Origin: Candidatus Binatia bacterium
GTDB lineage: Bacteria > Desulfobacterota > Binatia > UBA9968 > JAJDTQ01
DNA: 64,000 nucleotides
Direction of reading: 5' to 3'
Assembly (NCBI GenBank): GCA_951813575.1
Contig: OX638375.1
Span: forward strand, 248,001-312,000
Positions 8,687 to 16,662 of this stretch are shown here, piece by piece. Each line of letters starts with the position of its first letter. Within the stretch, counting starts at the first letter, position 1. The position numbers and the translations under genes are program-made. The notes below the pieces were generated by a model. That model did no database searches. It was not told the origin of the DNA and saw nothing but the letters and a program-made list of their open reading frames with translations.

Positions 8687-9477
8687 TGCTGCTGGCCATC
8701 GATATCGGAAACAGCAACATCGTCCTGGGCGTGTACCAGGGCCCGGAACTGGTGACCCATTGGCGGCTGGTGACGCAACCGGAACGGACGGTGGACGAAT
8801 ACGGTGCGCTCATCGGCCATCTCGCCGCCGCCGGGAACATCGGCAGCGACGCCGTCGACGCCATCATCGTCTCCTGCGTGGTCCCGCCCATGGTGGGCAT
8901 GGTCGACGAGTTGGGGCGCCGGTTCTTCGGCGTGAAGCCGCTGCTGGTGGGCCCCGGTCTCAAGACCGGCATGCCGATCCTCTACGACAGCCCCCAGGAC
9001 GTGGGCGCCGACCGCATCGCCAACGGGGTGGCGGCCTATGACCGCTTCGGCGCGGCCTGCGTGGTCATCGACTTCGGCACCGCCACCACCTTCGACTGCG
9101 TTTCCGAGAAAGGGGAGTACCTGGGAGGCCTGATCGCTCCGGGTCTGACGATCGCCGTCGAGGCGCTGTTTCAGCGCGCCTCGAAGCTCCCCCGGGTGGA
9201 GGTGCTGTGTCCGGCCAGCGTCATCGGCAAGTCCACGGTGCACTCGATCCAGTCCGGGATCTACTACGGCTATGTCGGCCTGGTGGACGGCATCGTCCAC
9301 CGCATCGAGCGGGAGAACAGGATCAAGGCCCGCGTGGTGGCCACGGGGGGCGTGGCCTCCCTCATCGCCCACGAATCGACGGTCATCGAGGACGTGGACG
9401 AATTCTTGACGTTGGAAGGGTTACGGCTTATTTACGAGAGGAACGCGGCTTCGCCGGCGCGCAAGCGGAGGTCGTAA
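8686..9477 (+). CDS. coaX: Type III pantothenate kinase
   Basis: 263 aa from the ATG of the TAATG junction with birA; an upstream extension of the frame is only open antisense-like sequence inside birA. It carries the CoaX motifs AIDIGNSNIVLG (phosphate 1), GADRIANGVAAY and DFGTATTFD near the middle, then GGLIAPG. It phosphorylates pantothenate, the first step of CoA synthesis, and this type is insensitive to CoA feedback. The birA-coaX order is common in bacteria. Confidence 0.95.
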   Translation: MLLAIDIGNSNIVLGVYQGPELVTHWRLVTQPERTVDEYGALIGHLAAAGNIGSDAVDAIIVSCVVPPMVGMVDELGRRFFGVKPLLVGPGLKTGMPILYDSPQDVGADRIANGVAAYDRFGAACVVIDFGTATTFDCVSEKGEYLGGLIAPGLTIAVEALFQRASKLPRVEVLCPASVIGKSTVHSIQSGIYYGYVGLVDGIVHRIERENRIKARVVATGGVASLIAHESTVIEDVDEFLTLEGLRLIYERNAASPARKRRS

Positions 9478-9547
9478 CGGCCTGCCGTGCCGGGTTTTCC
9501 GAATCCGCCGGAGCGCGCGGCGCGAGCGGGTCAAGGGAGGTTGATTC

Positions 9548-11629
9548 ATGGCTGCAATTGAAGCTGTCCGGTTGAGGAACGTCGGTTTGCTTGGACACCG
9601 GGGCGCGGGGAAGACGTCCCTGGGCGAGGCGATGCTGTTCGCGGCGGGCCGGACGAACCGGTTGGGCCGGGTAGAGGACGGCACCTCGGCGTTCGACCAC
9701 GAGCCCGAGGAAATCAACCGGCAGGTCTCCATCTCCACGGCCTTTCACTCCCTGGAATGGAACAAGACGGCGTGCGTCCTGGTGGATACGCCGGGCTTCG
9801 CCACCTTTCTGCCGGAGACGGTCCATTCGTTGGCGAGCTTCGGCGGCGCGGTCTTCGTGCTGCACGCGGGCGCCGGTCTGAGGGTGGAGACGGAGCGGCT
9901 CTGGGGCTACGCGGCGGAGCGCGGGTTGCCCCGTATGTTCTTCGTCAACCGCATGGATCGGGAAGAGGCGGACCCGATGGAGGCGGTTGACGCCATCGCG
10001 GCGGCTCTGGGAGTCAAGGGGATCCACGTGCAGCTTCCCATCGGCCACGGCGAGGGCTTCCGCGGCGTCGTCGACCTGATCCGCATGAAGGCGGTGTGCG
10101 CGGACGCGGACGGCAAGGAGAGCGAGGAGGACATACCGGCGGAGCTTCAGGAACGGGCGGAGGAAATGAGAGTCAATCTCATGGAGAACGTGGCCGAAAC
10201 CCAGGACACCTTGCTGGAGAAGTACCTCGAGGGCCAGGAACTGACCTCGGAGGAGTTGTCGGAAGGCCTGCGCGACGGGGTCCGTGCGGGCACGCTCTTT
10301 CCCGTCCTCTATGGCGCGGCCAGCCGCGCCGTCGGCGTTGCGGCCCTGCTGGACGCCGTGGTGGAATGGCTGCCCTCGCCGCTGGAGGAGCCGGCGGCCG
10401 AGGGAAAGAACCCGGTGACCGGGGAGCCCGAAACCCGCTCCAAGAGCCCGGACGAGCCGCTTTCCGCGTTCGTGTTCAAGACCATCGTGGACCCCTTCGC
10501 CGGCCGGCTGTCCATCATGAGGGTGCTGTCGGGCACCGTGAAGGCCGACAGCACGGTCTACAACACCGGCAAGGAGGCCAAGGAGAAGATCACCCACCTG
10601 TTCCGGCCGGAGGGCGGCAAGAACGAGGAGGTGCCGGAGGCGGGGGTCGGCGAGATTGTGGCCGCCGCCAAGCTCAAGGACGTGAGTTCCGGCGATACCC
10701 TCTGCAGCGAGTCGGCTCCCATCGAATACCCCAGGCCGATGGAGTTCAACCCGTCCATCTCCTTCGCGCTTTCCCCCAAGACCCGGGCGGACGAGGACAA
10801 GGTCCCCCAGGGGCTCCAGCGGATGATGGAGGAGGACCCTTCGATCCGCATGCACCGGGACGAGCAGACCCGCGAGTTCATCCTGTCCGGCACCGGTCAG
10901 CTCCACATCGAGGTGGTGGTGGACAAGCTCAAGCGGAAATACGGCGCGGAGGTGGAGCTCAAGGCGCCCAAGGTGCCCTATCGGGAAACCATCCGGGCGG
11001 CCGCCACCGCCCAGGGAAAATACAAGAAACAGTCCGGAGGCCGGGGCCAGTTCGGCGACACCTGGCTCAAGCTCGAGCCCCTGCCGCGGGGCAAGGGTTT
11101 CGAGTTCGTGGACAAGATCGTCGGCGGCGCCATCCCGCGGAACTACATCCCCGCGGTGGAAAAGGGCATCGTCGAGACCATGTCCAATGGCTATCTGGCC
11201 GGCTATCCCATCATGGACGTGCGCGCCACCCTGTACGACGGCTCCTTCCATTCGGTGGACTCGTCGGACATGGCCTTCAAGATCGCCGCCTCCATGGGCT
11301 TCAAGAACGCGATGGAGGGCGCCAAGCCGGTGATCCTGGAGCCGGTCATGTCCATGGAGGTGTCGGTGCCGGACGACTGCATGGGGGACGTCATCGGGGA
11401 CCTGAACAGCCGGCGGGGCAAGGTCCTGGGCGTGGACGCCAAGGGCAACAGCCAGACCATCAAGGCCCAGGTGCCCATGGCGGAAGTGCTGCAGTACGCA
11501 TCCGACCTCCGTTCCATGACCAGCGGCAGGGGAGAGTTCCAGTCCGAGTTCTCCCACTACGAAGAGATGCCGGCGCACCTGATGGAGAAGGTTCAGGCCG
11601 AGGCCAAGGCCGAGGCGGCCGGAGACTGA
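9548..11629 (+). CDS. EF-G-like translational GTPase (FusA2 type)
   Basis: A 693-aa protein with the EF-G domain plan. The P-loop GHRGAGKTS is at 16-24 and DTPG at 80-83. G4 is NRMD at 134-137, where canonical EF-G has NKMD. EF-G domain II and IV segments follow, including RGQFGDTWLKLEPLPRG and the C-terminal MTSGRGEFQSEFSHYEEMP. The substituted G1 and G4 contexts place it with the EF-G-like paralogues that usually accompany a true fusA elsewhere. A translation or ribosome-related role is likely; whether it translocates cannot be told. It starts with a GGGAGG Shine-Dalgarno and is followed by a small zinc-ribbon gene. Confidence 0.85.
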   Translation: MAAIEAVRLRNVGLLGHRGAGKTSLGEAMLFAAGRTNRLGRVEDGTSAFDHEPEEINRQVSISTAFHSLEWNKTACVLVDTPGFATFLPETVHSLASFGGAVFVLHAGAGLRVETERLWGYAAERGLPRMFFVNRMDREEADPMEAVDAIAAALGVKGIHVQLPIGHGEGFRGVVDLIRMKAVCADADGKESEEDIPAELQERAEEMRVNLMENVAETQDTLLEKYLEGQELTSEELSEGLRDGVRAGTLFPVLYGAASRAVGVAALLDAVVEWLPSPLEEPAAEGKNPVTGEPETRSKSPDEPLSAFVFKTIVDPFAGRLSIMRVLSGTVKADSTVYNTGKEAKEKITHLFRPEGGKNEEVPEAGVGEIVAAAKLKDVSSGDTLCSESAPIEYPRPMEFNPSISFALSPKTRADEDKVPQGLQRMMEEDPSIRMHRDEQTREFILSGTGQLHIEVVVDKLKRKYGAEVELKAPKVPYRETIRAAATAQGKYKKQSGGRGQFGDTWLKLEPLPRGKGFEFVDKIVGGAIPRNYIPAVEKGIVETMSNGYLAGYPIMDVRATLYDGSFHSVDSSDMAFKIAASMGFKNAMEGAKPVILEPVMSMEVSVPDDCMGDVIGDLNSRRGKVLGVDAKGNSQTIKAQVPMAEVLQYASDLRSMTSGRGEFQSEFSHYEEMPAHLMEKVQAEAKAEAAGD

Positions 11630-11683
11630 CGGCCGCCTCTCGGCGGACCGCGGGCTTGCCCGGTCCGGCGGCGTCCCGATGCC

Positions 11684-11908
11684 ATGGAGAAGAGCTTCGA
11701 ACAATTGTCGGCGTCGTTGCTCTACTGCAACAAGTGCGGTCAGGCCATGCCGGTGCGCGAGCGGCTGCTGTTGGTCCTCCCCGACGGCGACCTCTATGAC
11801 TACAGTTGCCAGCGTTGCGGCACGTCCGTGGGCTCAAGGACGGTGAAGGCGGAGACGGAATTGCCGCAGGCTCTGCCGCCCGTCGTACGAGGAATCCGAC
11901 CACGATGA
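11684..11908 (+). CDS. Small zinc-ribbon protein
   Basis: A 74-aa protein with two CxxC knuckles, CNKCG at residues 15-19 and CQRCG near 42-46. They are about 27 residues apart, as in a zinc ribbon. No other domain is present and no function is recognised. Its TGA overlaps the ATG of the following amidohydrolase gene (ATGA), so the two are translationally coupled. It lies 54 bp downstream of the EF-G-like gene. Confidence 0.7.
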   Translation: MEKSFEQLSASLLYCNKCGQAMPVRERLLLVLPDGDLYDYSCQRCGTSVGSRTVKAETELPQALPPVVRGIRPR

Positions 11909-12936
11909 TCATCGATTTCCAGAGCCATATCTTCCCGGAGCGCTACATGGAGACCATGGGCCGGCGGGACGGTGCCGTGGTGCTCGAGGAGCCGGACCCC
12001 TACAGCGGCATGGCGTACCTCTACGACAAGACGCTGGGCTGCCGTATCAACACGGCCATCTTCAAGGGCCGGAACGTCGAGCAGCGGCTGGAGCACATGG
12101 ACCGGGAAGGCGTGGACGTCCAGGTGGTGAGCATCCCCGCGCCCGGCGCCGACCGCTACGACCGGGACGACGCGGTGGCCATGGCCCGGGTGGCCAACGA
12201 CGACCTGGCGGCCATGTGCAACCGGCATCCGGACCGTTTCGTCGGTCTGGCGACCCTGCCCACGGCCTCCATCGAGGCGTCGCTGGAGGAGCTCGACCGG
12301 GCGGTCCAGGACCTCGGGCTTCGGGGGTTCGGCTGCTTCACCAACCTCAACGGCCGCCCGCTGGACGACGAGGTCTTCTTTCCCGTCTACGAGAAGCTGG
12401 CCGAGTACGGTCTGCCGGTCTACCTTCACCCCACGGCGCCGCTGGCCACCGAGGCGGTGGGCCTGGACATCATGCCGATCCTGATCTACGGATGGGCCTT
12501 CGACAGCACCGTGGCCATGACCCGGCTGGTGTACGGCCGGGTGATCGAGCGGTTCCCGACGCTGCCCTTCGTGGTGGCCGACGTCGGCGGGGTGCTGGCC
12601 TTCTTCGGCCAGCGCGCCATCAACATCTACACGGGACGCACCGACGAGATGCGCGAACGCTACGGTCTGCAGGAGAATCCGCTGGACTCGTTCCGGCGGT
12701 TCTTCGTGGACACCGCGGACCACCCCGCCAACACGCTCAAGTGCGTCATGGACTTCTTCGGGCCGCAACAGATGGTCTTCGGCACCAACTATCCCTACGG
12801 TCCGGACGACGGCTGCGGCTTCATCCGCAACAGCCTCAAGGCGGTGGACGACCTGGAGCTGGCGCCGGATGCCAGGGAACGGATCCTCGGGGGCAACGCC
12901 GCCCGGATCCTGCATATCGAGGAACGCCCGGTCTGA
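11905..12936 (+). CDS. Amidohydrolase-2 family metal-dependent hydrolase/decarboxylase
   Basis: 343 aa from ATG 11905, chosen because it sits in an ATGA overlap with the zinc-ribbon stop. A TIM-barrel Amidohydro_2 (ACMSD-like) protein: the N-terminal metal motif is IDFQSHIFP, strand 5 carries YLHPTAPL, and the C-terminal end carries FGTNYPYGPDDG. Family members typically have DxHxH; here the first His is Gln6 with His8 retained. The substrate is unknown. Relatives act on aromatic or heterocyclic carboxylates. Neighbours downstream (gamma-glutamyltransferase, alpha/beta hydrolase, flavin reductase) suggest a catabolic set. Confidence 0.82.
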   Translation: MIIDFQSHIFPERYMETMGRRDGAVVLEEPDPYSGMAYLYDKTLGCRINTAIFKGRNVEQRLEHMDREGVDVQVVSIPAPGADRYDRDDAVAMARVANDDLAAMCNRHPDRFVGLATLPTASIEASLEELDRAVQDLGLRGFGCFTNLNGRPLDDEVFFPVYEKLAEYGLPVYLHPTAPLATEAVGLDIMPILIYGWAFDSTVAMTRLVYGRVIERFPTLPFVVADVGGVLAFFGQRAINIYTGRTDEMRERYGLQENPLDSFRRFFVDTADHPANTLKCVMDFFGPQQMVFGTNYPYGPDDGCGFIRNSLKAVDDLELAPDARERILGGNAARILHIEERPV

Positions 12937-13017
12937 CCCCGGCAGGGGCTCCAAAGCCGGCGGGCGCGTCACGAGTCGTCAGCCAACAGGTCCGAAACAC
13001 TCGGGAGAGTTGTTGTC

Positions 13018-14634
13018 ATGTCTGATCCTTTACATGAATTCCGTTACGGCCACGCCGCGCGCACCCTCGTCATGGGCACCCGGGGAGTCATCGCCGCCGG
13101 ACACCCGCTGGCCTCCGTGGCCGGCCTCAAGATCATGCAGCGGGGCGGCAACGCGGTGGACGCGGCGGTGGCCGCGGGCTTCGTCCTGGCGGTGGTCAAG
13201 CACGAGGCCTGCGGCCTGGGGGGCGACATGTTCTCGCTCGTCCACATGAAGGAGGAGGGCGGGGTCCGGGCCCTCAACGCCAGCGGCCCGGCGCCGGGCA
13301 ACGCCACCATCGAGGCGTTCAAGAGCCGCGGCCTGGATGCCGTGCCGACCTCCGGGCCCTTGAGCATCTCGGTGCCGGGAGCGGTGGATGGATGGCTGGA
13401 ACTGCACCGCCGTTACGGCACGGTGGACCTGGCCGAGATCTGCGCCGACGCCATCACCCTGGCCCGTGACGGATTTCCCCTGTATCTTTCGCTGGCCGAG
13501 TCCATCCAGGAATGGGCGCCCGCGTGGCCCGGCATCCATCGGTACTTCCGGGCGCCGCTGGAGGACCTGACGCCGGGAAGGCTGTTGCGGCAGCCGGAAC
13601 TGGCGGAGGTGCTGGAGGCCATCGTCCGGGACGGTCGGGAGGGCTTCTACGGCGGCGACGTGGCCGCGCGCATGTGCGCGGGCATCAGGGATCAGGGTGG
13701 TTTGTTGGAGGAACGGGACCTGGAGGGCGGGTTCGCCGAGTGGATGGAGCCGCTCAGCACCGACTACCGGGGTTATCAGATCCTGGAGCAGCCGCCGGTG
13801 TCCCAGGGGTTCACCGTCCTGACCATGATGAACCTGCTGGCGGGGTACGACTGCGACGCGCTGAGCCGGACGGAGCTGGCCCACGTCATGGTGGAGGCCA
13901 AGAAGATCGCCTTCGAGGACCGCATCCGACACCTGGACGATCCGCGCTTCGGCGATCCGGAAGTCCAGCGCCTCATCAGCAGGGAATACGCGGACGCGCG
14001 CCGCGCGGACATCGCCGACGTCGCCGGGCCGGTGACCTCGTCCTACGCCGCCGCCGGCGCCGACACCACCTACCTGTGCGCGGCGGACGGAGACGGCAAC
14101 GCCATCTCGCTCATCGAGAGCGTCTTCTCCGTGTTCGGGTCGCGGGTGGTGGCGGGGGATACCGGCATCGTCATGACCAACCGCCTGTGCAGCGCCATGC
14201 TGGACCCGGGGAGCGCCAATGCCCTGCAGCCCGGCAAGCGGCCCGCCCACACCCTCAACTCCTACATGGTGTTCCACAACGACGAGTTCCTGGCGGTGGG
14301 CGGCACGCCCGGAGCGGACGACCAGCCCCAGACCAACGTGCAGGTGCTGCACAACCTGCTCGACCTGAAAATGGACCCGCAGTGCGCGCTGGAAACTCCC
14401 CGCTGGAGCCACGTGCCGGGCACGCCGCCCAACGTCGGCTATCCCCAGTCGCTGCGGCTGGAGCGGGGATTCCCGGAGGAGGTGGTGAAGGGGCTGGCGG
14501 CCAAGGGCCATCCGGTCACCGTGGTGGAGCCGTGGTCCTTCGGCGGCGCGGCGCTCATCGCCCGCGATCCACGGAACGGCACCCTCATGGCGGCCGCGGA
14601 TCCGCGCCGCGACGGCTACGCCCTGGGCTGGTAG
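13018..14634 (+). CDS. ggt: Gamma-glutamyltransferase family (Ntn hydrolase)
   Basis: A 538-aa GGT-fold proenzyme that self-cleaves before a threonine. The likely nucleophile is Thr350 in ADTTYLCAADGDGNAIS, which matches the TTHxSVxDxxGNAVS consensus. This predicts a roughly 349-residue large and 189-residue small subunit. The early QRGGNAVDAAVAAGF segment is also typical. No convincing signal peptide is visible, so it may be cytoplasmic, unlike the periplasmic enzyme for glutathione. The substrate could be glutathione conjugates or other gamma-glutamyl or acyl compounds. It is followed after 25 bp by an alpha/beta hydrolase. Confidence 0.9.
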   Translation: MSDPLHEFRYGHAARTLVMGTRGVIAAGHPLASVAGLKIMQRGGNAVDAAVAAGFVLAVVKHEACGLGGDMFSLVHMKEEGGVRALNASGPAPGNATIEAFKSRGLDAVPTSGPLSISVPGAVDGWLELHRRYGTVDLAEICADAITLARDGFPLYLSLAESIQEWAPAWPGIHRYFRAPLEDLTPGRLLRQPELAEVLEAIVRDGREGFYGGDVAARMCAGIRDQGGLLEERDLEGGFAEWMEPLSTDYRGYQILEQPPVSQGFTVLTMMNLLAGYDCDALSRTELAHVMVEAKKIAFEDRIRHLDDPRFGDPEVQRLISREYADARRADIADVAGPVTSSYAAAGADTTYLCAADGDGNAISLIESVFSVFGSRVVAGDTGIVMTNRLCSAMLDPGSANALQPGKRPAHTLNSYMVFHNDEFLAVGGTPGADDQPQTNVQVLHNLLDLKMDPQCALETPRWSHVPGTPPNVGYPQSLRLERGFPEEVVKGLAAKGHPVTVVEPWSFGGAALIARDPRNGTLMAAADPRRDGYALGW

Positions 14635-14659
14635 AGAGGCCGCACAGGAAAGACGGAAC

Positions 14660-15484
14660 ATGAGCACGGACTATCTGCATCGCACGCTTCGGGTCGGCGG
14701 CATCGAGACCCACTATCTGGAGGCGGGGGAGGGGCCCGACCTGGTGCTGCTCCACGGCGGCGAGTACGGCGCGTCCGGGGAGGCCACCTGGGGGCCGGCC
14801 ATCGGCAAGCTGGCTGAGACCTTTCACGTCATCGCTCCGGACATGCTGGGTTACGGCCGCACCGCCAAGATTTACAGCTTTTCCGACCCTTCGGGGTTCC
14901 GGATGACGCATCTGGCGCAGCTCATGGAGGTGGCGGGCGTGGGCGAGGCGTACTACGTGGGCAACTCGGCCGGGGGCGGCACCCTGCTGCGAAGCGCCGT
15001 GCGCAGCCCTTCACCCCTGAGAATGAAGAAGATGGTCACCATCTGCGGCAATGCCGGGGTGTTCAAGAGCGAGTCCCAGGCCGACCTGGAGGACTACACG
15101 CCGAGCCTCGAGAACATGCGCAAGCTTCTCAAGCTGCTGTTTCACGACGAGAAGTGGCTCACTCCCGACAGCGTGGAGTCGCGCTATGCCGACTCGATCC
15201 TGCCCGGGGCCTGGGAGGCGCTGTCGGCGGCCCGCCTGAAGCGGCCGGGACTCGAGCGGGGCTCCACCATCGAGGCCTTCGTGCGGCAACTGTCCACCGT
15301 GAGCGTGCCGCTGCTGATCGTGTCCTGCGATCACGATCCCCTCAACCGACCGGATTGGGACGAGCGGCTGCGGGCCATCGTGCCGGGCTCCAGGGTGTAC
15401 CGGTTCCGGGACTCGGCCCACGAGCCCCAGATCGAGGAGCGCGACACCTTCGTCGAGATGGTCACCGATTTCCTGTTATCTTGA
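14660..15484 (+). CDS. Alpha/beta-fold hydrolase (meta-cleavage hydrolase-like)
   Basis: A 274-aa alpha/beta hydrolase. The oxyanion-hole segment is VLLHGGEYGASGEATW, the nucleophile elbow GNSAGG has Ser103, the acid is in SCDHDPLN, and His254 lies in DSAHEPQ, so the triad is complete. The long HGG insertion and the overall length resemble MhpC/BphD-type carbon-carbon hydrolases of aromatic ring cleavage. Esterase activity is equally possible. It is co-directional with ggt and the amidohydrolase, consistent with small-molecule catabolism. Confidence 0.82.
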   Translation: MSTDYLHRTLRVGGIETHYLEAGEGPDLVLLHGGEYGASGEATWGPAIGKLAETFHVIAPDMLGYGRTAKIYSFSDPSGFRMTHLAQLMEVAGVGEAYYVGNSAGGGTLLRSAVRSPSPLRMKKMVTICGNAGVFKSESQADLEDYTPSLENMRKLLKLLFHDEKWLTPDSVESRYADSILPGAWEALSAARLKRPGLERGSTIEAFVRQLSTVSVPLLIVSCDHDPLNRPDWDERLRAIVPGSRVYRFRDSAHEPQIEERDTFVEMVTDFLLS

Positions 15485-15550
15485 CATCATCGGGGGGCGG
15501 GATTACCTTCGAAACAGGGAGTAGGGCCCCTGTCCGCAAGGTGGATTCGC

Positions 15551-15991
15551 ATGGTCATCTACGATCTCACATGTGACAACGGTCACGGTTTCGAGGGATG
15601 GTTCTCGGGGCCGGAGAACTACCGGGAACAGTTGTCCGGAAACCGGATCGCCTGTCCGGTGTGCAACTCCACGGCCATAACCAAGCTCCCTCATGCCTGC
15701 GCGGTCCACATGAAGAAGGACGAGGCGCCGTCCCCGCCTTCGCGCCCGGCGGTGAAGTCCGTGACGGCCACGCCCGAGCAACTCAAGGAAGCGCTCATCC
15801 GTGTGCACCACTACGTCCGCGACAACTTCGAGGACGTCGGTCCGCATTTCGCCCAGGAGGCCCGCCGCATTCAGGAGGGCGACGCCGACGAGCGGCCCAT
15901 CCACGGCACCGCCACACCCGAGGAACGGGAAGCCCTCGACGACGACAGCATTCCCTACCTGATGGTGCCCAAGCCGGAGCTCGATAGCTGA
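15551..15991 (+). CDS. DUF1178 family protein
   Basis: A 146-aa protein. The N-terminus MVIYDLTCDNGHGFEGWF and the following CPVCNS are the DUF1178 signature. Together C8, H12 and the CPVC pair look like a zinc ribbon. The C-terminus has the conserved HYVRDNFEDVGPHFAQEAR and IHGTATPEE segments. Function is unknown in the family. It is 66 bp after the alpha/beta hydrolase and probably in the same unit. Confidence 0.85.
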   Translation: MVIYDLTCDNGHGFEGWFSGPENYREQLSGNRIACPVCNSTAITKLPHACAVHMKKDEAPSPPSRPAVKSVTATPEQLKEALIRVHHYVRDNFEDVGPHFAQEARRIQEGDADERPIHGTATPEEREALDDDSIPYLMVPKPELDS

Positions 15992-16129
15992 GTTCCGGCC
16001 CGTTCAAGTCATTCCTCAAGCCGTGGTTCCACTTCGGCTCCGGCGGCCTTCATCACACGACTCGGCGGCTTCGCCCGGCGTCCCCGGGTGATTGACAACG
16101 CGTCGCCCCGTCTGTTACGCCGTTGCCCC

Positions 16130-16606
16130 ATGGATGCACGCGAGATCCGGCATGTGATGGGCCACTTCGCCACCGGCGTGACCATCGTCACCACCAAGGA
16201 CAATGCCGGCGTCCCCACCGGCATCACCGCCAATGCCTTCTCGTCGCTTTCCCTGAACCCGCCCCTGGTGCTGGTCTGCATCGACAAGAAGGCCAACTGC
16301 TACGACTGCTTCGAGGAATCCGGCGTGTTCGCCGTCAACCTGCTGGGCGAGCACCAGGAGCAGCTCGCCAACCGTTTCGCCACCAAGGGCATCGAGAAGT
16401 TCCAGGACACCCCCTGGCACATGAGCGACAACGGCGTTCCCGTGCTTGACGAGACCATCGGGCACATCGAATGCACGGTCACCCAGGGCTACGACGGCGG
16501 CGACCACACCATCTACCTCGGCGAGGTCATCCACGCGCAAGCGGCGGGCGACCGCCCGCTGCTCTTCTTCAAGGGAAAATATCAGCGGCTTCCCGGCGCG
16601 GATTGA
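16130..16606 (+). CDS. Flavin reductase-like, FMN-binding protein
   Basis: 158 aa from ATG 16130; a GTG at 16088 would add 14 residues lacking similarity to the family. The start MDAREIRHVMGHFATGVTIV and the segment GITANAFSSLSLNPPLVLVCI are typical of the HpaC/flavin reductase domain. Such proteins supply reduced FMN/FAD to two-component monooxygenases, or themselves hold FMN. No oxygenase partner is encoded next to it, so the partner is unknown. A perfect hairpin lies 36 bp downstream at the junction with the convergent ccm operon. Confidence 0.87.
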   Translation: MDAREIRHVMGHFATGVTIVTTKDNAGVPTGITANAFSSLSLNPPLVLVCIDKKANCYDCFEESGVFAVNLLGEHQEQLANRFATKGIEKFQDTPWHMSDNGVPVLDETIGHIECTVTQGYDGGDHTIYLGEVIHAQAAGDRPLLFFKGKYQRLPGAD

Positions 16607-16641
16607 TCCATCCGCCAGGGGTTTGGTGTCCTGTCGGGGAG

Positions 16642-16662
16642 GGCGCCGGAGTCTCCGGCGCC
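16642..16662. terminator. Hairpin between convergent transcription units
   Basis: A perfect 9-bp GC stem, GGCGCCGGA / TCCGGCGCC with GTC loop, ends exactly at the last base of the ccmHI stop. It lies between the flavin reductase gene and the ccm operon. No T-tract follows on either strand, so an intrinsic terminator is only a candidate call. Confidence 0.4.

Noticed and set aside
9428..11704. 758-codon antisense frame over the EF-G-like gene
   Set aside because: Shadow of a well-conserved sense gene.
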